From Kytococcus schroeteri (GTDB lineage Bacteria; Actinomycetota; Actinomycetes; Actinomycetales; Dermatophilaceae): a stretch of 19,121 bases of DNA. Positions within the stretch are counted from its first letter, which is position 1. Every line of letters begins with the position of its first letter. Positions 1-6,790 of this stretch are shown one piece after another. Where the stretch lies: positions 1 to 19,121 of the forward strand of contig NZ_JBHLVH010000016.1 in assembly GCF_042433515.1 (NCBI RefSeq), in the 5' to 3' direction. Made by a program: the position numbers and the translations under genes. The notes beneath the pieces were generated by a model. That model was not told the DNA's origin. It made no database searches and worked only from the letters and a program-made list of their open reading frames with translations.

Positions 1-370
1 GCTTGCGCTGGGCCAGCGAGGCGAGCGCGAGGGCCGCCCCGAGGATCAGCACGCCGAGCACCACGTGCACCCACTTGAGGCCCATCTCGGCCAGGCCGAT
101 CTGCAGCAGTGCGAGCACGGCCAGACCCAGGGCGTGCATGAACAGGCCGGTGTTGCCGCTCACCTTCTTCCACAGGAAGGCACCGATGGCGGCGGCGACG
201 GCGGTCACGAAGGCGGCGTAGCCGATCCATCCGTGCACGTCGTAGAGGTCGATGTCGGTGAACAGCAGAAGCAGACCGAGCACGGCCTGGCCCACGGTGA
301 GGAGCGCGGTGGCCAGGGCGAAGGTCCGCAGCAGGCTGAGGTGCTTGGCGGGCTGGGAGGTGGTGGTCAT
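1..370 (-). CDS. small polytopic membrane protein, 3' end cut by window edge
   Basis: Reading leftward from the ATG at 370 gives 123 codons without a stop, so the C-terminus lies beyond the window. The product begins MTTTSQPAKHLSLLRTF and has four hydrophobic segments, at about residues 15-38, 44-66, 76-96 and 100-118. Histidines sit near helix starts (HGWIGY, MHALGL, WVHVVLG), a spacing reminiscent of small haem-binding or cytochrome-b561-like four-helix proteins, but I do not recognise a specific family. A GACACT -10-like box lies 7 bases before the ATG, compatible with a leaderless transcript. It is downstream of thiC on the same strand with a 58-base gap. Function unknown; the haem idea is only a resemblance. 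Confidence 0.75.
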   Translation of the reverse strand, partial: MTTTSQPAKHLSLLRTFALATALLTVGQAVLGLLLLFTDIDLYDVHGWIGYAAFVTAVAAAIGAFLWKKVSGNTGLFMHALGLAVLALLQIGLAEMGLKWVHVVLGVLILGAALALASLAQRK

Positions 371-428
371 GCGGCCCAGTGTCCCATCCGCTACCCGGGG
401 AGATCGGCGCCCCGGGCGCCCGGGGCCG

Positions 429-2195
429 TCACCGCCCGGCCGGGGTCGGCTCGGCAGGGGCCGACTCCGCGGCGTGCGGGGCGTGCGGGGCGGTCCCGAT
501 CTCCACCGGCACCGGGCCTGCGGCCATCTGGTCGCCGAACTCCTCGTTGATGTCGCGGCTGATGCGCATGGAGCAGAACTTGGGCCCGCACATCGAGCAG
601 AACTGGGCGTTCTTGGCCGGCTCGGCCGGCAGCGTCTCGTCGTGGAAGGCCTGGGCGGTCACCGGGTCCAGCGCCAGGGCGAACTGGTCGTGCCAGCGGA
701 ACTCGAAGCGCGCCTTGCTCATCGTGTCGTCCCACTCGCGGGCGTGCGGGTGCCCCTTGGCCACGTCGGCGGCATGCGCGGCGATCTTGTAGGTGATCAC
801 GCCGGTCTTCACGTCGTCGCGGTTCGGCAGGCCCAGGTGCTCCTTGGGGGTGACGTAGCACAGCATCGCCGTGCCGTGCTGGGCGATGGGGGCCGCCCCG
901 ATGGCACTGGTGATGTGGTCGTACCCCGGCGCGATGTCGGTGCTCAGCGGGCCGAGCGTGTAGAAGGGCGCCCCGTGGCACCACTCCTGCTCCAGGTCCA
1001 CGTTCTCCTTCACCAGGTGCAGCGGCACGTGGCCGGGGCCCTCCACCATCACCTGCACGTCGTGCTCCCACGCGCGCTGCGTGAGCTCGCCCAGGGTGCG
1101 CAGCTCGGCCAGCTGGGCGGCGTCGTTGGCGTCGGCCAGCGAACCGGGGCGCAGGCCGTCACCCAGGGAGAAGGCCACGTCGTGGGCGGCGAAGATCTCG
1201 CACAGCTCGTCGAAGTGCTCGTAGAGGAAGGACTCCTGCCGGTGGGCCATGCACCAGCCGGCCATGATCGACCCGCCCCGGCTCACGATGCCGGTGACGC
1301 GCCCGGCGGTCAGGGGCACGAACTCGCGCTTCACGCCGGCGTGGATGGTCATGTAGTCCACGCCCTGCTCGGCCTGCTCGACGACGGTGTCGCGGAAGAC
1401 CTCCCAGGTGAGGTCCTCCGCCACGCCGGCCACCTTCTCCAGGGCCTGGTAGATGGGCACGGTGCCGATGGGCACCGGCGAGTTGCGCAGGATCCACTCG
1501 CGGGTGGTGTGGATGTCGTCTCCAGTGGAGAGGTCCATCACGGTGTCGGCACCCCACCGGGTGGCCCAGGACATCTTCTCCACCTCCTCGGCGATGGAGG
1601 AGGTGACCGCCGAGTTGCCGATGTTGGCGTTCACCTTGGTGAGGAAGGCGCGACCGATGATCATCGGCTCGCTCTCGGGGTGGTTCACGTTGGCCGGGAT
1701 GATGGCGCGCCCGGCGGCCACCTCGGAGCGCACGAGCTCCACATCGCAGCCCTCGCGCAGGGCCACGAAGCGCATCTCCGGGGTCACCTCGCCCCGGCGG
1801 GCGTAGTGCATCTGGGTGACCGTGCGGCCGGGCACGGCACGGCGGGGCTGCTGGGTGCGGCCACGCCAGGCCTGCGAGGCCTCACCCCGTCGCTCGGCGG
1901 AGCGGCCGTCGTCGGCCAGGTTCCGGCCTCGCGGGGTGGGGTTCACCTCGGTGTCGCCGCGGGCCTCGATCCACTGCTGGCGGGCGGGCTCCAGGCCCAC
2001 CTCGGGGTCGGAGCCGGGCCCCATGGTGCGGTAGACCACGAAGTCCTCGTTGGGGGTGCCGTCGGGCGAGTCCGCCAGGCTGATGGCGGTCATCGGCACG
2101 GTCACCTCCCCGTCGGTGCGCGTGACCAGCCGGTGCTGGGGGTGGTTCTCGCCCGTCATCGTGGGGTTCTGCTCGTGGGCACAGGTGCACGACAT
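429..2195 (-). CDS. thiC: phosphomethylpyrimidine synthase ThiC
   Basis: ThiC is a cytosolic radical-SAM enzyme that converts aminoimidazole ribotide to HMP-phosphate, the pyrimidine half of thiamine. The 588-residue product is of usual actinobacterial length. It contains the ThiC core (NANIGNSAV, MDLSTGDD, VPIGTVPIYQAL, MVEGPGHVPL, PLSTDIAPGYDHI, AMLCYVTPKEHLGLP) and near the C-terminus the cluster-binding motif CSMCGPKFC (Cys about 533, 536, 541), the unusual CX2CX4C of this family. I chose the ATG at 2195 rather than the longer frame from 2330, because upstream codons lie inside the TPP riboswitch and promoter. GGAGGAA at 2208-2214 and GAGGA at 2201-2205 offer Shine-Dalgarno sites. The C-terminal 40 residues are an Ala/Pro-rich tail. 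Expression should fall when thiamine pyrophosphate is abundant. Confidence 0.97.
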   Translation of the reverse strand: MSCTCAHEQNPTMTGENHPQHRLVTRTDGEVTVPMTAISLADSPDGTPNEDFVVYRTMGPGSDPEVGLEPARQQWIEARGDTEVNPTPRGRNLADDGRSAERRGEASQAWRGRTQQPRRAVPGRTVTQMHYARRGEVTPEMRFVALREGCDVELVRSEVAAGRAIIPANVNHPESEPMIIGRAFLTKVNANIGNSAVTSSIAEEVEKMSWATRWGADTVMDLSTGDDIHTTREWILRNSPVPIGTVPIYQALEKVAGVAEDLTWEVFRDTVVEQAEQGVDYMTIHAGVKREFVPLTAGRVTGIVSRGGSIMAGWCMAHRQESFLYEHFDELCEIFAAHDVAFSLGDGLRPGSLADANDAAQLAELRTLGELTQRAWEHDVQVMVEGPGHVPLHLVKENVDLEQEWCHGAPFYTLGPLSTDIAPGYDHITSAIGAAPIAQHGTAMLCYVTPKEHLGLPNRDDVKTGVITYKIAAHAADVAKGHPHAREWDDTMSKARFEFRWHDQFALALDPVTAQAFHDETLPAEPAKNAQFCSMCGPKFCSMRISRDINEEFGDQMAAGPVPVEIGTAPHAPHAAESAPAEPTPAGR

Positions 2196-2207
2196 CGTCG
2201 TCCTCGC

Positions 2208-2292
2208 TTCCTCCGCCGGTGCTAACCGGTCAGGTTCGGACGGTCCGGACGGCGTCAGTCCGTTCTCAGCCCGTGCCCGAGCTCCCGTGGGG
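2208..2292 (-). ncRNA. TPP riboswitch (THI element) of thiC
   Basis: Read on the minus strand the leader shows the conserved THI-box parts in order: GGAGCTCGG, then GGCTGAGA, a variable GC-rich stem (GGAC..GTCC type, about 2239-2259), then GAACCTGACC, GGTTAGCACCGGCGGAGG. These are the pyrimidine-sensing (CUGAGA) and pyrophosphate-sensing loops of TPP riboswitches. The 3' closing strand contains GGAGGAA, which can serve as ribosome binding site for thiC 12 bases downstream, so control of translation initiation is likely. Family knowledge: thiC is the most common TPP riboswitch target. The ends are approximate. Confidence 0.95.
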
Positions 2293-2302
2293 TACGTCAC
2301 AC

Positions 2303-2330
2303 ACCCTACCCACCGGGGAACGCCGGACAA
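2303..2330 (-). promoter_or_regulatory. thiC promoter (-35 TTGTCC, -10 TAGGGT)
   Basis: On the minus strand TTGTCC (2325-2330) and TAGGGT (2303-2308) are separated by 16 bases, matching a housekeeping sigma-A promoter. The predicted start lies a few bases before the TPP riboswitch, which gives the riboswitch a short complete leader. Confidence 0.6.
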
Positions 2331-2400
2331 CTCGGGGTCAGCGCGCGTCGAGCTCGCCCACCGGCCCGGCCGGCGCGGTCACCGTGCGCACACGTCCCGC

Positions 2401-2406
2401 TAGGCT
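2401..2406 (+). promoter_or_regulatory. -10 box of the DUF808 gene (TAGGCT)
   Basis: TAGGCT matches TANNNT and lies 39 bases before the ATG at 2446. The -35 position (GTCACC, 2378-2383) is weak. GGAGG at 2435-2439 is the ribosome binding site. Confidence 0.4.
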
Positions 2407-2445
2407 GTCCCAGCCCCCCACCCCAGCCCAGCCCGGAGGTTCCGC

Positions 2446-3540
2446 ATGGCCGGCGGACTCGCTGCCCTGCTCGACGACATCGCCGCCATGGCGCGCCTGG
2501 CCGCGGCCAGCGTGGACGACGTGGCTGCCGGGGCGGCCAAGGCCAGCACCAAGGCGGCCGGCGTGGTGGTGGACGACGCCGCGGTGACCCCGCAGTACCT
2601 GGAGGGCGCCGAGCCCAACCGCGAGCTGCCGATGATCAAGCGCATCGCGACCGGGTCGCTGCGGAACAAGGCGATCATCGTGCCGGTGCTGCTGCTCCTC
2701 AGCCAGTTCGCCCCCTGGATCCTGACGCCCCTGCTGATGCTCGGCGGCACCTACCTGTGCTTCGAGGGCGCGGAGAAGGTCTGGGAGAAGATCTCCGGCC
2801 ACGGTGACGACGGCAAGGCCGCCGACGAGCGCTCGGAGCAGGACGAGGAGCAGGTGGTCAAGAGCGCCATCACCACCGACTTCGTGCTCTCCTGCGAGAT
2901 CCTGGTCATCTCCCTCAACGAGGTGACCGACCAGTCCCTGCTGAGCCGCGGACTGATCCTGGTCGTGGTGGCGCTGCTCATGACCGTCGGGGTCTACGGC
3001 GCGGTCGCCCTCATCGTGAAGATGGACGACGTGGGCCTGCACCTGGCCCAGAAGAACGACGAGGGCTCGGCGGGCCACAGGCTGGGCCGCGGCATGGTCA
3101 AGGCCATGCCCACCGTGCTGGACATCATCGGCTTCGTCGGGATGCTGGCCATGCTCTGGGTGGGTGGCCACATCATCATGGTCGGCATCGACGAGTACGG
3201 CCTGAGCGCCCCCTACGACCTCGCCCACCACCTCGCCGACATGGTCGCGGGCACCCCGGTGATCGGTGGACTGCTGGCCTGGCTCGCCGACACCCTGGTG
3301 GCGATGGCACTGGGCCTCGTCTGGGGCGCGATCATCGTGGCGGTGCTGCACGTGCTGCCCTTCGGCCCGTTCGCCCACGAGGTGGAGCACGGCAAGCACG
3401 GCAGCGGCTACCGCCGCGACGAGAAGGACAAGGAGGCCGGGCGCGAGCCGGCCCACGCAGCGGCCGGCGCCGGCACCGGCGCGCAGCTCACGGACGACGA
3501 GGCCTCGGCCGACGGTGCCACCCGGGCCCCGCAGGACTGA
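2446..3540 (+). CDS. DUF808 / YedI-family inner membrane protein
   Basis: The 364-residue product starts MAGGLAALLDDIAAMARLAA and has the features of the DUF808 (E. coli YedI) family: the N-terminal LLDDIA segment, DDAAVTPQYLEG, the KIATGSLRNK-like segment (here KRIATGSLRNK) and CFEGAEKVWEK after the first membrane pair. Hydrophobic segments lie at about residues 80-105, 145-185, 222-245 and 265-305. The soluble C-terminus is rich in Glu, Asp, Ala and Gly. The length is slightly above the usual 290-330 because of that tail. The biochemical role of the family is not known. The start is supported by GGAGG six bases upstream. A strong hairpin follows directly after the stop. Confidence 0.9.
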   Translation: MAGGLAALLDDIAAMARLAAASVDDVAAGAAKASTKAAGVVVDDAAVTPQYLEGAEPNRELPMIKRIATGSLRNKAIIVPVLLLLSQFAPWILTPLLMLGGTYLCFEGAEKVWEKISGHGDDGKAADERSEQDEEQVVKSAITTDFVLSCEILVISLNEVTDQSLLSRGLILVVVALLMTVGVYGAVALIVKMDDVGLHLAQKNDEGSAGHRLGRGMVKAMPTVLDIIGFVGMLAMLWVGGHIIMVGIDEYGLSAPYDLAHHLADMVAGTPVIGGLLAWLADTLVAMALGLVWGAIIVAVLHVLPFGPFAHEVEHGKHGSGYRRDEKDKEAGREPAHAAAGAGTGAQLTDDEASADGATRAPQD

Positions 3541-3545
3541 CAGCA

Positions 3546-4202
3546 GTGCATCCTCCCGTCGTGCCGCGGCGCCCGTCCCCTCTGGGCGGGCGCCGTCCGC
3601 ATCGTGACGAGCTGGCCCAGTTCGCCGACGAGACGGTCGACGACGTGCTGCACGATGCGGTGCGACTCCTCATCGTGGGCGTGAACCCCGGGCTCTGGAC
3701 GGCGGCGGTCAACGCCCCCTTCGCCCGCCCGGGCAACCGCTTCTGGCCCTCGCTCCACCGGGCGGGCCTGACCGACCACCAGCTGGACGTGACCCACGGA
3801 CTGTCCGATGCGGACGCGGCCCACCTGCGCGAGCGCGGCATCGGCATCACCAACCTGGTGGCACGGGCCTCGGTGCGCGCCGACGAGCTCGGCACCGAGG
3901 AACTGCGCCAGGGGCACCACCGCCTGGAGGGCCTGGTGCAGGGACTGCACGCCGGCACGGGGCGGCTCCCCGTGGTGGCGGTCGCGGGGATCACGGCCTT
4001 CCGGACGGCCTGGGGCGACCGCGACGCCCAGCTCGGCCGCCAAGAGGGGCGGGTCGCCGGCGCCCCCTTGTGGGTGGTGCCGCAGCCCTCGGGGCTCAAC
4101 GCGCACGAGAACATCGACACCCTGGCCGACAAGTGGCGCCAGGTGGCCGCCGAGGTCGACTGGCCGGCGGGCCTCAGCCGTCGACGACCTTCAGGCCGAT
4201 GA
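3546..4202 (+). CDS. mug: G/U mismatch-specific DNA glycosylase (Mug-type)
   Basis: Mug enzymes excise uracil or thymine mispaired with guanine during base excision repair. The 218-residue frame has family motif 1 as GVNPG (residues 45-49) followed by FARPGNRFWPSLHRAG, then RGIGITNLVARA (about 97-108), and the DNA-intercalation motif as PQPSGLNAH (179-187; usual form NPSGLN). The start is uncertain: GTG at 3546 or GTG at 3561. The homologous RRPxRDEL segment begins about residue 16, so either fits. No good ribosome binding site is visible, and the frame begins five bases after the DUF808 stop, which suggests coupling. The last 29 bases overlap the convergent gdx copy 1. A second uracil-glycosylase-superfamily gene is at 14180. 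Confidence 0.88.
   Translation: MHPPVVPRRPSPLGGRRPHRDELAQFADETVDDVLHDAVRLLIVGVNPGLWTAAVNAPFARPGNRFWPSLHRAGLTDHQLDVTHGLSDADAAHLRERGIGITNLVARASVRADELGTEELRQGHHRLEGLVQGLHAGTGRLPVVAVAGITAFRTAWGDRDAQLGRQEGRVAGAPLWVVPQPSGLNAHENIDTLADKWRQVAAEVDWPAGLSRRRPSGR
3567..3595 (+). terminator. GC-rich hairpin after the DUF808 gene
   Basis: CGGCGCCCG (3567-3575) and CGGGCGCCG (3587-3595) form a perfect 9-bp stem with an 11-base loop, 27 bases after the DUF808 stop. There is no U-tract, which is common for actinobacterial terminators. It overlaps the first codons of the mug frame, so it may instead act as a leader hairpin attenuating mug. Confidence 0.5.
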
Positions 4203-4490
4203 CGCAGCCGATCAGGCCCAGCAGGAGCAGCAGCTTGGCGATGCTGAACGACTCCTCACCGGTGGCGACGGCGTAGGCCACGGTGGTCGAGGCACCCACG
4301 GCCACCCACACGGCGTAGGCGGTGCCGGTGGGCAGGTCCTTCATCGCCCACCACAGTCCCCCAACGAGACGGCGCTGCCGAGCACGAAGGCCGTGATGGC
4401 CCCGGCGCTCTGCGGTCCCTCGATCTTCCCCAGGGCGGTGGCCCAGACGGCCTCGAACAGCCCAGAGAGCACCCACACGATCCACGACAT
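4174..4490 (-). pseudogene. gdx: guanidinium exporter Gdx/SugE (SMR family), copy 1, frameshifted
   Basis: From ATG 4490 (GAGGAG seven bases upstream) the frame reads MSWIVWVLSGLFEAVW up to ...GSAVSLG and then leaves the family sequence and stops near 4350. The other frame continues as GLWWAMKDLPTGTAYAVW through GLKVVDG to the stop at 4174. Restoring one G in the five-base run at 4358-4362 gives a 105-residue four-helix SMR protein, the same length as copy 2 at 8551. The restored protein keeps the Gdx residues Glu13, Trp16, Ser42, Tyr59 and Trp62. Gdx proteins exchange guanidinium for protons at the cell membrane. The lesion may be a real inactivating deletion or a homopolymer sequencing error. 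The guanidine-III riboswitch just upstream supports the substrate. Confidence 0.88.
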
Positions 4491-4503
4491 GACGATTCTC
4501 CTC

Positions 4504-4548
4504 GTGGACGTCTTGTCGCGTGTCCGGGTACGACCACCCTCGTCCGGG
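4504..4548 (-). ncRNA. guanidine-III riboswitch (mini-ykkC class) of gdx copy 1
   Basis: On the minus strand the segment shows CCGGACGAGG, then CGTACCCGG, then GACAAGACG, the conserved blocks of the guanidine-III riboswitch as known from Thermobifida fusca. CCGG/CCGG form one helix and GTGGTCGT/ACGTCCAC the other, as in the class pseudoknot. The second helix has one T-T mismatch here, which copy 2 lacks. GAGGAG, the ribosome binding site, follows directly at 4498-4503, so translational control is likely. The element begins 12 bases after the SDR stop codon. Confidence 0.93.
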
Positions 4549-4560
4549 AGCCGGTCGGGC

Positions 4561-5331
4561 TCACGGGGAGGTGTAGCCGCCGTCGACCAGGTGGTAGCTG
4601 CCGGTGATGAAGGACGCGTCGTCCGAGAGCAGGAAGGTCACCAGGTGCGCGACCTCCTCGGCCTTGCCCAGCCGCCCGATGGGGTGGAGCGCCACCAGGC
4701 CCTCGCGGGCGCTGTCGTCCAGGCCCTGGAGCAGCGGGGTGTCGATGTAGGCCGGACCCACCGCGTTGATGCGCACACCACGCGACCCGTAGTCCACGCC
4801 GGCCTGCTTGGTGAGCCCCACCACGCCGTGCTTGGACGCGGTGTAAGCCGAGTTGCCCACCCCCGTGGCCACGGTGCCGTGGATGGAGGCCATGTTGACG
4901 ATGGAACCGCCGCCAGCTGCCTCGATGGCGGGCAGCTCGTAGCGCATGCCGTAGAGCACGCCATTGAGGTTGACGTTGATGACCTTCAACCAGTCCTCCG
5001 GGGCGAGCTCGCCGGCCGGGTCCGTGGTGCCCCCGATGCCGGCGTTGTTCACCGCGTGGTGCAGCCCGCCGAAGGTCTCCACGGCGAAGTCCACCGCTGC
5101 CTTGTTGGCGTCGGGGTCGGAGGCGTCCTGCTCGAACGGCGCGGCCTCACCGCCGGTGGAGGTGATGCTGTCGGCCACCCGCCTGGCCGCAGCGAGGTCG
5201 ATGTCGGCCACCACGACCTTGCAGCCCTGCCGGGCGAGGTCGATGCAGCACGCCTCCCCGATGCCGGAACCACCCCCGGTGACCAGCGCCACCCTGCCCT
5301 CGAAACCTGCGTACACCGTGTGCTCTGCCAT
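4561..5331 (-). CDS. short-chain dehydrogenase/reductase (SDR), probably NAD-dependent
   Basis: A classical SDR of 256 residues. The cofactor-binding TGGGSGIG is at residues 18-25, and Asp43 at the end of beta-2 (VVVADID) favours NAD over NADP. NNAG is at 95-98. The catalytic tetrad is Asn121 (NVNLN), Ser149 (MASIHG), Tyr163 and Lys167 (YTASK). The C-terminal LVDGGYTSP is typical of the 3-hydroxybutyrate/3-oxoacyl-reductase-like branch. The substrate cannot be deduced. AGGAGG six bases before ATG 5331 sets the start. It lies upstream of the riboswitch and gdx copy 1 on the same strand, with only 12 bases between its stop and the riboswitch, so it may be co-transcribed or may host the gdx promoter in its last codons. 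Confidence 0.92.
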   Translation of the reverse strand: MAEHTVYAGFEGRVALVTGGGSGIGEACCIDLARQGCKVVVADIDLAAARRVADSITSTGGEAAPFEQDASDPDANKAAVDFAVETFGGLHHAVNNAGIGGTTDPAGELAPEDWLKVINVNLNGVLYGMRYELPAIEAAGGGSIVNMASIHGTVATGVGNSAYTASKHGVVGLTKQAGVDYGSRGVRINAVGPAYIDTPLLQGLDDSAREGLVALHPIGRLGKAEEVAHLVTFLLSDDASFITGSYHLVDGGYTSP

Positions 5332-5484
5332 GGCCGTCCTCCTGGTTGCGGTGGTGCGGGGTGCACCACCCTCGCCACCCGGTCTATCGCCTCACCGCAC
5401 CGCGCACACGGGTCGGGAGCAGTCAGGCCACTCCCCCTGTTACCTGACGCATCACATTTTCTCCACCTGTCCATCAGGAGGGTC
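5332..5484. other. divergent intergenic region
   Basis: This 153-bp gap separates the SDR start (-) from the luciferase-like remnant (+). It includes a locally AT-richer stretch (about 5437-5465) and an AGGAGGG ribosome binding site at 5476-5482. I could not assign -35/-10 boxes with confidence. Confidence 0.4.
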
Positions 5485-5712
5485 ATGCAGTTCGGTATCT
5501 TCACCATCGGAGACGTCACCACCGACCCCACCACCGGCCGCACCCCCACCGAGAGCGAGCGCATCCGCAACACGGTGGAGATCGCCCTCAAGGCCGAGGA
5601 GATCGGCCTGGACGTCTTCGCCACCTTTCTCACGGTCGCCCACGCCGAGTCCCGCGGGCACGCGCCGGCCCACGCCCACGCCGGATCCCCCGAGACAGAG
5701 AGGTCAGGATGA
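5485..5712 (+). pseudogene. remnant of a luciferase-like (LLM class) flavin-dependent oxidoreductase
   Basis: The frame has a good ribosome binding site and begins MQFGIFTIGDVTTDPTTGRT, continuing through RIRNTVEIALKAEEIGLDVFAT. This matches the N-terminal strand-helix of LLM-class flavin monooxygenases (FMN/F420-type), which run to about 330-350 residues and normally continue with GEHHNPPF. Here the match stops at residue 47 and is replaced by an unrelated His/Ala-rich tail ending at residue 75. The rest of the barrel is absent from the window. This is a deletion remnant that still has its start signals. Its stop overlaps the ATG of the next gene (ATGA), so translation of the remnant could feed that gene. 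Confidence 0.8.
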
Positions 5713-6380
5713 GGCCCACCACGTCGCCCCGCACGTCACCCGGGCACCCCTCGCAACAGGCCACCGCGTCGCGCGGGGCCCGGCGGTCCGCCGACGACCT
5801 CTTCGCGGAGTTCCGTGGCCGGGGCCAGATCGTGGCCGAGACCGTCCGCCCCGGGGCCCTCGGGGCCACGATGATCCTGGGAGGTCTGGCCCTGGCCGCC
5901 GGACTGCTGACCGTGCTGCTCGGGGTCCTGGCCGCGGCCCGGGGTGACGCGTCACTGGGCATGGCCGTCGTCGGGATCCTGCTGGTGACCCTGGGTCTGG
6001 GGGCCGCGGCCCTGTGGTCGTGGCGTCGGAGCGCGACGGCACGGGGCCGGACGTGGGTGATCGGCACCGAGGGCATCACCATCGACGGGGTGGGCCCGGT
6101 GCCGTGGGGCGACCTAGAGCCTCCCACCGAGCGCATGGAGGACGCCCCGTGGGACGAGGGCAGGCAGTTGGCCCTGGTCATGCCCTTCACACCGGCCGGT
6201 CAGATGCGCGCCGACCAGCTCGATCCCTCCCTGCGCGGTGTCCTCAACGACGCTGCCCGCCCCCGGGCCTTCGGCACCCCACGGGTGCACTCGGTGCGCA
6301 TCGTGCGCATGAAGGGCACCGGTCGGCACGAGTTCGCACGCTTCCTCGAGCGCGCCCACCGGGCGGTGTTGGGACGGTGA
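5709..6380 (+). CDS. membrane protein with two N-terminal helices and a soluble C-terminal domain
   Basis: The 223-residue product has an N-terminal cytosolic stretch of about 45 residues, hydrophobic helices at about 48-76 and 82-104 (GALGATMILGGLALAAGLL; MAVVGILLVTLGLG), then a basic SWRRSATARGRTW and a soluble domain. That domain (WVIGTEGITIDGVGPVPWGDL) resembles bacterial PH-like domains that follow paired helices, such as DUF-type proteins with a wGDI/wGDL motif. I infer a PH-like fold but cannot name the family. It overlaps the preceding remnant by 4 bases and the next gene by 4 bases (GTGA), so 5485-6691 reads as one operon. Function unknown. Confidence 0.8.
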   Translation: MRPTTSPRTSPGHPSQQATASRGARRSADDLFAEFRGRGQIVAETVRPGALGATMILGGLALAAGLLTVLLGVLAAARGDASLGMAVVGILLVTLGLGAAALWSWRRSATARGRTWVIGTEGITIDGVGPVPWGDLEPPTERMEDAPWDEGRQLALVMPFTPAGQMRADQLDPSLRGVLNDAARPRAFGTPRVHSVRIVRMKGTGRHEFARFLERAHRAVLGR

Positions 6381-6691
6381 GCCACACCGACGGCCCGTAC
6401 GACCCCGACGCCCCGGAGCGCGGCGACGCCCTCAAGCTGGCCCTGATCGGCCTGGTTTTCGCCGGGATCGCCATGGCGGTGGGGCCGGACACACCCGCCG
6501 GGCGGTGGCTCGTCATCAGCAGCAGCCTTCTCTTCGCCGCTGCCGGGGTGGCCATGGTCGTGACCTCCTTCATGGAGGGCCAGCCGATGGGCCGCCGGCA
6601 GCCCCTTGCCCTGCCGGTGGGTCTGCTGACGGCGGGGTTCTTCGGCATCGGGGGCGTGCTCCTGCTCGTGCGGCAACTGCGTCGCCGCTGA
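6377..6691 (+). CDS. small membrane protein, about three helices
   Basis: The 104-residue frame starts with GTG 6377 inside the stop of the previous gene (GTGA), a coupling geometry that decides the start. Hydrophobic segments lie at about residues 18-36 (LKLALIGLVFAGIAMAV), 44-65 and 78-98, ending in LVRQLRRR. The protein is preceded by an acidic N-terminus. No family is recognised. It is probably co-translated with the 5709 gene and may be its partner in the membrane; that is inference from the overlap only. Confidence 0.7.
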   Translation: MSHTDGPYDPDAPERGDALKLALIGLVFAGIAMAVGPDTPAGRWLVISSSLLFAAAGVAMVVTSFMEGQPMGRRQPLALPVGLLTAGFFGIGGVLLLVRQLRRR

Positions 6692-6765
6692 CGCGCACAC
6701 GCGCCACCCGTCACTGACGCACGCACACTCGACGCGCCGCTGACGCACCGGCGTTCGACGCCGCG
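6688..6765. repeat. three imperfect 26-bp direct repeats
   Basis: CTGACGC begins at 6688, 6714 and 6740, an exact 26-bp period. Copies 2 and 3 also share CTGACGCAC and TCGACGC at the same internal offset; copy 1 is more divergent. The array lies between the stop at 6691 and the DisA_N-like remnant at 6791. The near 2.5-helical-turn spacing could be a regulator array or simply a decayed minisatellite. Confidence 0.6.
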
Positions 6766-6790
6766 CACCGGCGGCTGCGAGAACCCCTCG

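Noticed and set aside
252..2225. Long plus-strand open frame of 657 codons opposite thiC
   Set aside because: It is the antisense shadow of a certain gene in very high-GC DNA, is rich in Gly, His, Val and Leu, and has no family motifs or ribosome binding site.
2338..3456. Minus-strand frame of 372 codons opposite the DUF808 gene
   Set aside because: His- and Asp-rich low-complexity translation typical of a shadow frame; the plus strand has a membrane-protein family match.
3808..5484. Upstream part of a 634-codon plus-strand frame ending at 5712
   Set aside because: It crosses mug, gdx copy 1 and the SDR in wrong frames; only the last 75 codons, after ATG 5485, carry real homology.
6688..6765. 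CRISPR array
   Set aside because: The repeats are contiguous and imperfect with no spacers, and no cas gene is present.
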